From a virus, in the IMG/VR virus record IMGVR_UViG_3300031237_000250, positions 1-42,555 of that record: a stretch of 42,555 bases of DNA; one strand, given 5' to 3'. How positions within the stretch are numbered: position 1 is the first letter of the stretch; each line of letters begins with the position of its first letter. Below, one piece after another: positions 5,605-11,983 of the stretch. The notes under the pieces are model-generated. The model made no database searches and was not told the origin of the DNA. It saw only the letters and a program-made list of their open reading frames with translations. Both the position numbers and the translations under genes were made by a program.

Positions 5605-5866
5605 AATCAGACGGCTCGACATACCAGGCCAGATGCACGCCTCCATCCTCGCGCGCGGTCATGGTCACGCCTTCGGCGTCCCGGATTTCCTCAAGGAGCC
5701 GACCCCAGTCCTGCGGCGACTCATCATCCTGTCGATGGATAACGGCCTGGTGCTCAACTTGGGCGCGGGGCGTGCTGATCACGCCCTGGATGCGGCGAGC
5801 CAACTGGTCATAGCTGGAGACCGGTGCTTGGCTGGTGCTTGAACGGGCGGCGCGTTGCTTTGCCAT
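5600..5866 (-). CDS. DUF1654-like protein, LexA-controlled
   Basis: 88 residues. The core 'SSYDQLARRIQGVIS...' then 'RQDDESPQDWGRLLEEIRD' and 'GVTMTAREDGGVHLAW' has the layout of the DUF1654 family, which I know from Pseudomonas genomes and prophages; its molecular role is unknown. AAGGAAG precedes the ATG. A near-consensus LexA box lies 22 bp upstream of the start, so the gene should be switched on by DNA damage independently of CI. It is closed by its own terminator and so forms a single-gene unit between the immunity cassette and pL. Confidence 0.75.
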   Translation of the reverse strand: MAKQRAARSSTSQAPVSSYDQLARRIQGVISTPRAQVEHQAVIHRQDDESPQDWGRLLEEIRDAEGVTMTAREDGGVHLAWYVEPSDC

Positions 5867-5887
5867 GGTGCTTCCTTACTGCTACTA

Positions 5888-5903
5888 CTGTTTATATATA
5901 CAG
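5888..5903. promoter_or_regulatory. LexA (SOS) box with SOS promoter
   Basis: CTGTTTATATATACAG fits CTG-N10-CAG with the usual alternating TA core. On the minus strand a weak promoter overlaps it: TTGCCC (5928-5923), 17 bases, TACTGT (5905-5900). Bound LexA would therefore cover the -10. The controlled gene is the DUF1654 gene starting at 5866. Confidence 0.8.
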
Positions 5904-5998
5904 TATTTGAGGCAGGCGCATAGGGCAAGCGTTCGGCTGATATCACTTTGGTCTTGTGTAAACTTTTCGAGCAGGTAATGCAGGAGAGGCGCAAAGCT

Positions 5999-6070
5999 GC
6001 AGGTGGTGCAGGTGGTGCAGGTGGTGCAGGTGGTGCAGGTGGTGCAGGTGGTGCAGGTGGTGCAGGTGGT
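5999..6070. repeat. Tandem repeat, eight perfect copies of GCAGGTGGT
   Basis: Eight uninterrupted 9-bp units followed by a partial GAGG. The array lies between the stop of the 67-residue gene (6107) and the LexA-controlled gene (5866), so it is non-coding on the minus strand. Perfect identity of all copies suggests recent expansion by replication slippage and likely length variation between isolates. A plus-strand frame reading Gly-Gly-Ala through it is not credible as a gene. Confidence 0.9.
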
Positions 6071-6106
6071 GAGGATCAGGGCGGAAAAAGCCCAGCGCGC
6101 GATCGG

Positions 6107-6310
6107 TTACTTGCCGGCCATCAGCTCGACAATAGCGCCTCCGATGAATTCGGCATTCTGCTCAAGGGTGGAGAGGTGACGCTTTACGGTTTCAGCCGTA
6201 TCGACAGAGCCGCGCTGCTCGACCCAGATCGCCAGCTCTTCGATAGCGGCACCGAGGGCAAGCTGGTTCTGATTGAGACGGTGGAGCAGGGTGGCAAGCT
6301 GATCCGTCAT
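6107..6310 (-). CDS. Small hypothetical helical protein
   Basis: 67 residues, MTDQLATLLHRLNQNQLALG... ending ...AIVELMAGK. Predominantly helical with heptad-like Leu/Ile spacing, probably a small dimer. AGGAGG lies seven bases before the ATG, a strong ribosome-binding site. It sits alone between two terminator-bearing units. The 'NQNQLALGAAIEELA.WVEQRGS' pattern is, to my memory, frequent in Pseudomonas phages, but no function is known. Confidence 0.7.
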   Translation of the reverse strand: MTDQLATLLHRLNQNQLALGAAIEELAIWVEQRGSVDTAETVKRHLSTLEQNAEFIGGAIVELMAGK

Positions 6311-6360
6311 GGCAACCTCCTAGGCGAAGGTTTCAGCGTAGACCAAGAGCGTGGTGGCAG

Positions 6361-6391
6361 AAACAAAAAGCCCCGCCAGGGGAAGCGGGGC
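6361..6391 (-). terminator. Intrinsic terminator downstream of the endonuclease gene
   Basis: Minus strand: GCCCCGC (6391-6385), an 8-base loop, GCGGGGC (6376-6370), then TTTTTGTTT. It would stop leftward transcripts coming from the cI-side cassette. A second, weaker inverted repeat (AGCCCCT/AGGGGTT) lies about 20 bases before it. Confidence 0.8.
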
Positions 6392-6492
6392 CAAATAATG
6401 CACAACACAACCCCTGTAGGTTAGGGGCTGTGGCGTGAACGTTTCGTCATGTTGGCGTTAGGAAAGCGAGAAGCCCCACGCGAGGCGGCTCA

Positions 6493-7422
6493 TCACCTAC
6501 AAAGGCTTTCGCACGGCACCCCATCTCCATCACGGTCCAGCCTCCGATTCCCGCACTGCTCCAGCTGAAACCGAGCCTCGGCACAGTTCGTCATCTGCCC
6601 GCACGTTTTCCGCGCAGAGCAGCTGAAGCCGTCGGTCTCGGCCGGCGAGGTCGTGTAATTCGCCCTGATTAGCGAAGGGGCTTCGGTAGGCGCCGCAAGG
6701 GCTGCATGGCTTTGCTTGCTCGAGCAATTGGACAGATCGACATTCCCCACGTAGGGGTTCCCCCAGCCCATGACGCAGCCAACAGCCTGGTTACGCCACC
6801 GCTCCCATTCGCTGACCGGGTACTGCCGATTCCATGCCTCGTAGGTCCGGCGATCCTGGCTGGAGAGGCGCAGCTTGTAGCGGTCGGCCATGTAGAGGGT
6901 GACCCGGGCTGCCGCGCCGCGGACGTTTTCCGGCGGCATTGCGGTTTTCGCTTTGAAGTCGACCACCATGGGGCAGGCGCCGTACTGGGTGGGCTTTTCG
7001 GCCAGCATGCCGTAGGCGAAGTTGTTCCGGTCGCCGTTCACTTCACCGACCGCCGGTACCAGGTTATGCAGATCGGCCTCGGCTGCGGAGAACACCGGGT
7101 CGTTGGCCGTGCAGTTCTTGCGGCCGCCGTTCTGCCAGCATTGGCGCTGATGGCCGATCACCCAGGCCGGAACGATGTGTTCCCACTCGACGCGCTCGGC
7201 CCGGTTGGCGTTCTTGCGGGGTACGTAGCCGCAGCTCGCGAGGTCGATGCGGTTGCTCTGGTACTTGCAGCCGCAGTAGAAGTCGACCGGCCGCTCGGCA
7301 TAGATCTTCCAGGCGATCTTTTTGGCTTCGGCAAACGTGCGGGGCGCCTCGGTGGCCTGGAAGGCCGACGAGAACGGGGAGAGGAAAGTGAGCAGCAGAG
7401 GAAATGCGTACAGCGGGCGCAT
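6493..7422 (-). CDS. Secreted endonuclease I with C-terminal excalibur domain
   Basis: 309 residues. A signal peptide (MRPLYAFPLLLTFLSPFSSA, cleavage near FQA) exports it. The central domain is endonuclease I (EndA/Vvn type), a beta-beta-alpha metal nuclease: RVEWEHIVPAW carries the catalytic His82, and DLHNLVPAVGEVNGDRNN holds the metal-binding Asn. Many cysteines suit a periplasmic or external protein. The last 13 residues (LDRDGDGVPCE...) are the excalibur calcium-binding signature, and the preceding CG.MTNCAEA is its usual partner. AAGGAAG precedes the ATG. It lies downstream of cI on the same strand, a typical place for a lysogenic conversion gene. Nuclease identity is firm; benefit to host or phage is inferred. 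Confidence 0.9.
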   Translation of the reverse strand: MRPLYAFPLLLTFLSPFSSAFQATEAPRTFAEAKKIAWKIYAERPVDFYCGCKYQSNRIDLASCGYVPRKNANRAERVEWEHIVPAWVIGHQRQCWQNGGRKNCTANDPVFSAAEADLHNLVPAVGEVNGDRNNFAYGMLAEKPTQYGACPMVVDFKAKTAMPPENVRGAAARVTLYMADRYKLRLSSQDRRTYEAWNRQYPVSEWERWRNQAVGCVMGWGNPYVGNVDLSNCSSKQSHAALAAPTEAPSLIRANYTTSPAETDGFSCSARKTCGQMTNCAEARFQLEQCGNRRLDRDGDGVPCESLCR

Positions 7423-7480
7423 AATGCTTCCTTGCGTAGAGGCCTCCCAGCCGGGATGTCAGGGGGCTTCCGAATCTAGA

Positions 7481-7615
7481 TCAATGACAGTGTTTGATTC
7501 CGGTGCGGTGGTCAATGTGACAGCCTTGTGCATCGGTTCTGCCGCCGTGAGCGAATACGGCTGTGGAGCTGGCGGCGAGAACGGTGCTGATCAGGAGTGC
7601 GGCAAACTTCTTCAT
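7481..7615 (-). CDS. Small secreted His/Cys protein (YHYH-like)
   Basis: 44 residues. A signal peptide (MKKFAALLISTVLAASSTAV) ends near VFA, leaving about 22 residues with the pattern HGGRTD..GCH..H.TG..HCH. That pattern recurs in small bacterial periplasmic proteins and extracytoplasmic tails; metal binding is plausible from the His and Cys residues but unproven. AGGG lies before the ATG. It lies between two other secreted-protein genes on the same strand, supporting an exported cassette. Confidence 0.7.
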   Translation of the reverse strand: MKKFAALLISTVLAASSTAVFAHGGRTDAQGCHIDHRTGIKHCH

Positions 7616-7713
7616 ATTGATCCCTCTGAAAATGGCGCGATTATTCCTGGGCAAGCGCTGCGCCTGAGCGCACCCGACTGCATGATTCGTTGATCCGGTA
7701 ATCGCCGGAACAG

Positions 7714-8007
7714 CTATTTAGGGAATTCCAGCTTCTTCTCGAATGGCCTGCATTCTGTAATCTGCATTACTGTATTCGGCTTGCTCATGCGCACGCCGTC
7801 AATTTGATATCCAGCGCAGACAAACATGTTGCCAGTTGCTGTATCGAGCTTGAATAGCCCCCTAATCCAATGCTCTTCCCCGCTCAAGTTGATGAAGGGG
7901 TACTCGCCTTGAAATAGCTGCCACCTTCCAGCCTGCTCGTCGGCAGCCTGCAAGACAGAGGACGAGGTTATGAGAAGAGCAAAAAAACACAAACGCCGAA
8001 AAAGCAT
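7714..8007 (-). CDS. Secreted hypothetical protein
   Basis: 97 residues. The N-terminus MLFRRLCFFALLITSSSVLQ is a signal peptide with probable cleavage after QAA or AAD. The mature part is beta-rich with two cysteines (MFVCAGY and ITECRPF) that could form a disulphide. GAGGG stands before the ATG. It begins 22 bases after the cI stop codon with no terminator between, so it may be read on the same transcript as the repressor and made in the lysogen. No family recognised. Confidence 0.7.
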   Translation of the reverse strand: MLFRRLCFFALLITSSSVLQAADEQAGRWQLFQGEYPFINLSGEEHWIRGLFKLDTATGNMFVCAGYQIDGVRMSKPNTVMQITECRPFEKKLEFPK

Positions 8008-8029
8008 TGCGTCCCTCGATGCAATAGAG

Positions 8030-8755
8030 CTACAGCTTCATCTTCGCTTCCTTCACAACCCCGATCAGGCGGCAGTTTCCGTCGATAGGGATCATCCGGT
8101 AGGCAGGGTTCAGCGGTTTTAGGTAGAGCTGGCCAGCATCGCTGACCAGCTTCTTGAAGGTGGCTTTCTCTTCGGTGTCCAGCTTGGCCACCACTAGGTC
8201 GCCAGGCTGTGGAGCTAAGCCGGTATCCACCAGGATGAAATGCCCCTCAGGGATGCTTGGTCGGGTCGGGGAAGTCATTGAGTCGCCAGAGACCTCGAGC
8301 CAGAAGGCCGGCCCCTTTGCCTTGTAGTCGGTCAGCTCGAAATGATCTTCGGCGCCGGGCTCATATGGCTGGACAGCTTCGGTCCATGCTCCAGCCTGAA
8401 CTTCGCTGACAACGGGATAGCGATAGAGGCGAGTGGGCTGAATGGCTGGTAATACGTTGCTCGGCTCAGAGGCAAGATCCCCAGCCTTCTCTGGCTGAAT
8501 CATTTCTCCTTCGCCATATTCCAGCCATTCAGCCCTAATCCCAAGCCATCTTGCCAAGGCGCGAAGCTTATCTGCTTCCGGGATAGCCTCAGCGTTCAGC
8601 CACTTTCCTATCGCAGTAGTCGTGGCATGAACGCCGCGCCGCTTTAGCTCAGCCTGAATATCAACAGCTCGCCCGCGCACGCGGATTCCCGCCTTATCGC
8701 AAGCGTTATGGAGCCTCAAGGAGAAGGCTTGACGTAAATTTTCTTTGGCAACCAT
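8030..8755 (-). CDS. cI: CI-type repressor, LexA-like self-cleaving
   Basis: 241 residues. The N-terminal ~75 residues form a helix-turn-helix domain (ELKRRGVHATTTAIGKWLNA). The C-terminal half is an S24/LexA-type peptidase: cleavage site Ala121-Gly122 in EVQAGAW, Ser159 in SGDSMTSP, and a Lys near 201 in ATFKKL. RecA-stimulated cleavage would cause induction. It maintains lysogeny by binding the ATCAAC-N5-GTTGAT operators at oR and oL. The start at 8755 is chosen because the frame upstream runs through the operators; no clear Shine-Dalgarno sequence precedes it, and operator oR3 covers the start codon. It is divergent from cro. Confidence 0.9.
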   Translation of the reverse strand: MVAKENLRQAFSLRLHNACDKAGIRVRGRAVDIQAELKRRGVHATTTAIGKWLNAEAIPEADKLRALARWLGIRAEWLEYGEGEMIQPEKAGDLASEPSNVLPAIQPTRLYRYPVVSEVQAGAWTEAVQPYEPGAEDHFELTDYKAKGPAFWLEVSGDSMTSPTRPSIPEGHFILVDTGLAPQPGDLVVAKLDTEEKATFKKLVSDAGQLYLKPLNPAYRMIPIDGNCRLIGVVKEAKMKL

Positions 8756-8763
8756 TGGTTGAT
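8747..8763. promoter_or_regulatory. Operator oR3, over the cI start codon
   Basis: GGCAACCATTGGTTGAT shares CAACCATT and GGTTGAT with oL1; its left arm is degenerate. It spans the ATG of cI (8755-8753), so binding here would most directly block expression of cI itself. That is the role of oR3 in lambda, where Cro prefers it. Confidence 0.6.
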
Positions 8764-8776
8764 CATTGCATGCGCC

Positions 8777-8805
8777 TTGCGTAACAGTCAGTTGATCTTT
8801 AATAT
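8777..8805 (+). promoter_or_regulatory. Rightward early promoter pR
   Basis: TTGCGT (8777-8782), a 17-base spacer, and TAATAT (8800-8805). Operators oR2 (8780-8796) and oR1 (8804-8820) overlap the -35/spacer and the -10/start region. The transcript would begin about 20 bases before cro. Confidence 0.65.
8780..8796. promoter_or_regulatory. Operator oR2
   Basis: CGTAACAGTCAGTTGAT keeps the right arm GTTGAT exactly and AAC of the left arm. Its centre is 24 bp from oR1 and 33 bp from oR3. It overlaps the -35 of pR. Confidence 0.55.
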
Positions 8806-8820
8806 CAACCGAAAGTTGAT
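8804..8820. promoter_or_regulatory. Operator oR1
   Basis: ATCAACCGAAAGTTGAT has perfect ATCAAC and GTTGAT arms, identical in both arms to oL1. It overlaps the -10 and transcription start of pR and is probably the strongest repressor site on this side. Confidence 0.75.
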
Positions 8821-8834
8821 AAAAGGAGTTCGAC

Positions 8835-9074
8835 ATGAGCGCAATCTCTCTTGCGGTTGATGCTGCAGGAGGTCCAGTGGCTTCTGCCAAGGTTTGCGGC
8901 GTGAAGCGCCAGGCGGTTGATAAGTGGATTGCCAAAGGCTCCTTGCCGCGTACCGAGTACACCGGTGAAACCGACTACGCCACTCGCCTCGCCAATGCTG
9001 CTGCCATGCGTGGAGAGCCGTTCGACCCAGCCTGGCTCCTGGCTGAGTCCGCGCCCAAGAAAAACGCAGCCTGA
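8835..9074 (+). CDS. Cro-like regulator (YdaS type)
   Basis: 79 residues. The helix-turn-helix 'GGPVASAKVCGVKRQAVDKW' followed by IAKGSLPRTEYTGETDYATRLA matches the Cro/YdaS antitoxin family, which replaces Cro in many phages. AAGGAG lies before the ATG. Divergent from cI across the operator region and first gene of the rightward early transcript, it should bind the same operators, repress cI and favour lytic growth. The short C-terminal tail is Lys/Ala-rich. Confidence 0.85.
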   Translation: MSAISLAVDAAGGPVASAKVCGVKRQAVDKWIAKGSLPRTEYTGETDYATRLANAAAMRGEPFDPAWLLAESAPKKNAA

Positions 9075-9115
9075 CACTCTTTTCATCTCAACCACCAACA
9101 CCCGAGGTACCCAAA

Positions 9116-9472
9116 TTGCCCGAGAAGCTTCCGCATGACCGGCGCCGCAAGGCTCCCGGCGATCACCTGGAAAAAGAAATCAAGGTCCGCGTTCGCCCAG
9201 TCGAGTACCTCGAACTGGTCGAGGCCTCCCGCTTTTCGCATCACGAGAACGTGACCGGCTATGCGCGTGACTGCATGTGGATCGGCCATCAGCTGCAGCA
9301 GGGCGGCCAGCGCGAGCAGATCCTCGCCATGACGCTGTTGCAACAGAAGGCCCATGCGCTCGCCAAGCTGTTCCGCGGCGAGCAGCTCGAGCCGGCCCAA
9401 CTGAGCGACCTGCTTGCAGATCTCGCCAAGCAGGGGCTGGACACGAGTTTCGACGATCTGAAAACGGCCTGA
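9116..9472 (+). CDS. Hypothetical regulator, ribbon-helix-helix-like
   Basis: 118 residues from a TTG codon; GAGG stands 8 bases upstream and no better start exists. The N-terminal part is basic (KLPHDRRRKAPGDHLEKE), then IKVRVRPVEYLELVEASRFS followed by ENVTGYARDCMWIG. A strand, two helices and a 'VTGYAR' second helix are the outline of MobC/CopG-type ribbon-helix-helix proteins. The C-terminal half is helical and Gln/Leu-rich. Placed just after cro, it may regulate early transcription; this is inference. Confidence 0.65.
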   Translation: MPEKLPHDRRRKAPGDHLEKEIKVRVRPVEYLELVEASRFSHHENVTGYARDCMWIGHQLQQGGQREQILAMTLLQQKAHALAKLFRGEQLEPAQLSDLLADLAKQGLDTSFDDLKTA

Positions 9473-9485
9473 AAGGGCCTGAAAA

Positions 9486-9499
9486 GCACCAGGAGGTGC
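9486..9499 (+). promoter_or_regulatory. Hairpin presenting the Shine-Dalgarno sequence in its loop
   Basis: GCACC-AGGA-GGTGC, a perfect 5-bp stem whose loop carries AGGA of the AGGAGG ribosome-binding site for the gene at 9504. GGA in a short hairpin loop is also the kind of site bound by RsmA/CsrA. Similar hairpins recur before several late cistrons (16004, 22036, 29410, 31649, 33531). Confidence 0.6.
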
Positions 9500-9503
9500 G
9501 GCG

Positions 9504-9707
9504 ATGTACGCAAGCCGAGACGTATGTGATGCCGCCCGGGCACAGCTGAGCCCGGCAGAGCAGCAGGAGCTGCATAGGGAGGCCAGGAGGCGCGGCTGTG
9601 GTTTGAACGAGGCCCTGCTGGCCGTTTCTCTGGAGAACCTGCAGCAGCAGCTCTACGCGCTGTCCCGCAGTTCCGCGAGAGGCCGGCTTGAGCTGGTGAA
9701 GGGATAG
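9504..9707 (+). CDS. Small hypothetical early protein
   Basis: 67 residues, MYASRDVCDAARAQLSPAEQ... ending ...LELVKG. Helical, Gln/Arg-rich, with no recognised motif. The start is set by AGGAGG eight bases upstream, which lies in a hairpin loop (9486-9499). It occupies the place where lambda-like phages keep cII, but I see no CII-like sequence. Followed by a hairpin and a terminator-like element before the replication genes. Confidence 0.65.
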   Translation: MYASRDVCDAARAQLSPAEQQELHREARRRGCGLNEALLAVSLENLQQQLYALSRSSARGRLELVKG

Positions 9708-9777
9708 CGGAGGGCGCCGCTACGGCGGTGTTTTTCGAGGCCCTGGTAGGGCTGGCGCCTGAATGACAGGCACAAAA

Positions 9778-9799
9778 AAGCCACCGGGCAGGGTGGCTT
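9778..9799. terminator. Terminator or attenuator between regulators and replication genes
   Basis: AAGCCACC-GGGCAG-GGTGGCTT, an 8-bp stem. On the plus strand it is followed only by CTTCTTC, a weak U-tract, while on the minus strand it is followed by TTTTTTG, a strong one. In position it corresponds to lambda tR1, which limits early rightward transcription; it could also stop antisense transcripts. Confidence 0.65.
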
Positions 9800-9841
9800 C
9801 TTCATAGCAGCGCAAAGCGCCACAAACAAACGAGAAAGAGT

Positions 9842-10681
9842 ATGACCAACGTAGTCCCAATTGGCAACACATCCAGGGGGTTCACCCGGATGGACAACAG
9901 TGTCATGGACGCCCTGATGAAGATCGACCTCCCAGCTCGCGAGCTGAAGGTTGCTCTGTATGTCGCCAAGGCGACCATCAACTTCCAGGCAGGCACTGCC
10001 CGTATCACCGCGGCCGACGTATCCAAGGCCACCAACATTCACCCGGACGTCGCATCCAAGGCGATCAGCCATCTGCTGAAGCGTCGTGTGATCTTCCGTG
10101 AGGGTGGTTCTCGTGGCGAGATCGGCCTCTGCGATCCGAAGGAGTGGGTCTTCTATGAAGGCCCGAAACAGACCAACAGGTCTGACTCGGACCAACAGAG
10201 CCGAATCGTACCTCTGCCGAGACAGACCAAAACCGACGACTCCCTTCTTTATTCTAAGAATACCCCTAATAACACTCTTCCTTCGGAAGAGGTTATTGCC
10301 CCCCCATCCGATCAGGCCCAGGCCGACGAGCCGAAGCCTGAGCGCAAGAAGCCGTTCGGACTGGCCCAACTTCTGGCCGATAATCCCCACGCCATCCCTG
10401 AGCAACTGCTCCAGGACTGGATCGCCCTGCGGAAAACCAAGAAGGCGCCGATCTCTGCGACCGTCTGGAGTGCCCTGAACGCCGAGCTGGTGAGGTGCGC
10501 AGAGGCCGGCATCGACGCCGAAACCGCGATGACGGAAGCGCTGATGGCTGGCTGGCATGGATTCAAGTCCGACTGGCTGGTCAACCGCTTGGAGAAGTTC
10601 GGTCGCATGCCTTCCCGCCATGCCGGCCCTGACTTCCACAGCGGCGATACCAGCTGGGCGCACGACCTGGGGGACCTGTAA
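9842..10681 (+). CDS. O: Replication protein O (origin-binding)
   Basis: 279 residues. Residues ~12-110 (GFTRMDNSVMDALMKIDLPA..., AADVSKATNIHPDVASKAIS, LLKRRVIF) form the winged-helix N-terminal domain of phage replication protein O, which binds origin repeats. A disordered linker follows (~115-165), encoded by unusually AT-rich DNA. The C-terminal part (IPEQLLQDWIALRKTKKAPI, WHGFKSDWLVNRLEK) is typical of the domain that contacts the helicase loader. It starts 42 bases after the terminator-like hairpin and overlaps the P gene by one base (TAATG). Confidence 0.85.
   Translation: MTNVVPIGNTSRGFTRMDNSVMDALMKIDLPARELKVALYVAKATINFQAGTARITAADVSKATNIHPDVASKAISHLLKRRVIFREGGSRGEIGLCDPKEWVFYEGPKQTNRSDSDQQSRIVPLPRQTKTDDSLLYSKNTPNNTLPSEEVIAPPSDQAQADEPKPERKKPFGLAQLLADNPHAIPEQLLQDWIALRKTKKAPISATVWSALNAELVRCAEAGIDAETAMTEALMAGWHGFKSDWLVNRLEKFGRMPSRHAGPDFHSGDTSWAHDLGDL
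10165..10297 (+). other. ori: Candidate replication origin inside gene O
   Basis: Repeats of GACCAAcAG occur at 10171-10179 and 10190-10198 with a partial copy at 10225-10233; the first sits in a small palindrome (CAGACC-AACA-GGTCTG, 10169-10184). A strikingly AT-rich stretch follows (about 10250-10275), then a long hairpin with arms AATAAC-a-CTCTTCC and GGAAGAG-GTTATT (10268-10297, 13 bp with one bulge). Repeats plus an AT-rich region between the two domain-coding parts of O is the arrangement of the lambda origin. Confidence 0.5.
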
Positions 10682-11343
10682 TGCGCCAGGCCAAGGAGAT
10701 CATCCCTGGCGCCGCGGCTCGCTTGCCGTCAGTGATGGTAAAGCCGCCGCGCCAGATCGACGACGCGACTGCCGAGGTCGTCAACCGCCTGTTCGCTGAG
10801 TTGCAGTGCATCTTCCCGGCCTGGCGCCAGGCCTGGCCGAGCGATAAGTCTCTGGCATCCGCCAAGCGCTCGTGGATCAAGGGGTTCGCCGCTGCGGGGA
10901 TCAACACCCTGGAGCAGATCCGCTTCGGCCTCGAGCAGTGCCGACAGTCCGGCAGCGACTTCGCCCCGAGCGTCGGTCGGTTCATCCAGTGGTGCAAGCC
11001 GACCCCAGAAATGCTCGGTCTACCATCCGGCGATGCAGCCTATCGGGAAGCCTGCCGCAAGGCGCACCCGGCATTTTCCGGCAACTGGTCGCATCAGGCC
11101 GTCTACCACGCCGCCTGCCAGACCGGGTTCTACGAGCTCGCCAGTCTGCCGGAAGAGCGCAGCCGCAAGCTGTTCGACCGCAACTACGCCGCGACCGTGG
11201 AGATGGTCATGGCTGGCGAACCGCTGCGCGAGATCCCGAAGGCCTTGCCTGCATCCGTATCGAACTGCACGCCGGAGGTAGGCCGCAATGCGCTGGCCGG
11301 ACTTCGTGCTGCTCTGAAACGCCAGGAGATGACCCATGAGTAA
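10681..11343 (+). CDS. P: Replication protein P-like helicase loader
   Basis: 220 residues. 'VVNRLFAELQCIFPAWRQAW' followed by 'LASAKRSWIKGFAAAGINTL' and 'FAPSVGRFIQWCKP' is the signature region of lambda P-type proteins, which deliver the host DnaB helicase to O bound at the origin. The C-terminal half is helical and more variable. It overlaps O by TAATG, so the two are coupled and probably made in similar amounts. Start preferred over later ATGs because of that coupling. Confidence 0.85.
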   Translation: MRQAKEIIPGAAARLPSVMVKPPRQIDDATAEVVNRLFAELQCIFPAWRQAWPSDKSLASAKRSWIKGFAAAGINTLEQIRFGLEQCRQSGSDFAPSVGRFIQWCKPTPEMLGLPSGDAAYREACRKAHPAFSGNWSHQAVYHAACQTGFYELASLPEERSRKLFDRNYAATVEMVMAGEPLREIPKALPASVSNCTPEVGRNALAGLRAALKRQEMTHE

Positions 11344-11983
11344 CCAATTTAAGCCGGGCGATTGGAGTGAGCTGAAGCAGAAGGCCCTCGCCGCTGCGGA
11401 CGAGTTCGGATCGTATGACCCGGCAGAGGCAGAGATCGAGTTCATGTCGGCCATCTCGCCTGGCGTTGTTCTGGCCCTGATCGCTGAGAACGAGCGGCTG
11501 CAGGAGGAAGCGGGTTCCAGTCGAGCTCATGACAGATTACTGCAGCAGATCGGCAGTGCGCTGGGGCTTGCTGCAGGTTCAGACCTACATACCGACTGCG
11601 TGCCGAAGATCTACAGCCTGTTCACTTCAATTGGCAGAACGACTGCTGAGGCTGCCCAGGCTCATGTGCGGTTTTCGGCTGAGCGTGACCAGCTCCGCGC
11701 CGAGGTCGAGGCGCTGCGGAAGGATGCAGAGCGCGCTGCGTACTGGAAGCAGCGAGCGAAAAGCGCAGAGGGGCATCTATACGCCGGTGACTTCTATGCT
11801 GCCGCCAGGGCGCTGCATCAGCGGACGGCGCATGCCTCCATCCCCTGGGAGGAACTGAGCGTATCTCAGACCGCGAAGATTTGCGCAGCGACGGCTGCCG
11901 TTATCGAGACCGTGAATGCGCGTCGGGATATGCGCCTACCGCACGACGTCGCCACGGGCAAGGGAGGGCGTGCAGATGGCTAA
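11336..11983 (+). CDS. Ead/Ea22-like protein
   Basis: 215 residues. 'VLALIAENERLQEE' followed by a long helical part with an 'AERDQLRAEVEALRKDAERA' coiled coil resembles the Ead/Ea22-like family found in the early regions of lambdoid phages. Those proteins are non-essential and of unclear role. GGAG lies in the overlapping end of gene P before the ATG. The open N-terminal segment (QFKPGDWSELKQKALAAADE) is acidic/basic mixed. Overlaps P by 8 bases and ninB by 8 bases. Confidence 0.7.
   Translation: MSNQFKPGDWSELKQKALAAADEFGSYDPAEAEIEFMSAISPGVVLALIAENERLQEEAGSSRAHDRLLQQIGSALGLAAGSDLHTDCVPKIYSLFTSIGRTTAEAAQAHVRFSAERDQLRAEVEALRKDAERAAYWKQRAKSAEGHLYAGDFYAAARALHQRTAHASIPWEELSVSQTAKICAATAAVIETVNARRDMRLPHDVATGKGGRADG

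Noticed and set aside
5948-6424. Plus-strand 158-residue frame with Gly-Gly-Ala repeats
   Set aside because: The repeats are just the 9-bp tandem array read in frame; no ribosome-binding site, and it runs antisense over a better-supported gene.
6706-7479. Plus-strand 257-residue frame
   Set aside because: Antisense shadow of the endonuclease I gene, which has a clear signal peptide, catalytic motif and excalibur end.
9653-10663. Minus-strand 336-residue frame
   Set aside because: Antisense to gene O, which has a recognisable winged-helix domain and coupled neighbour.
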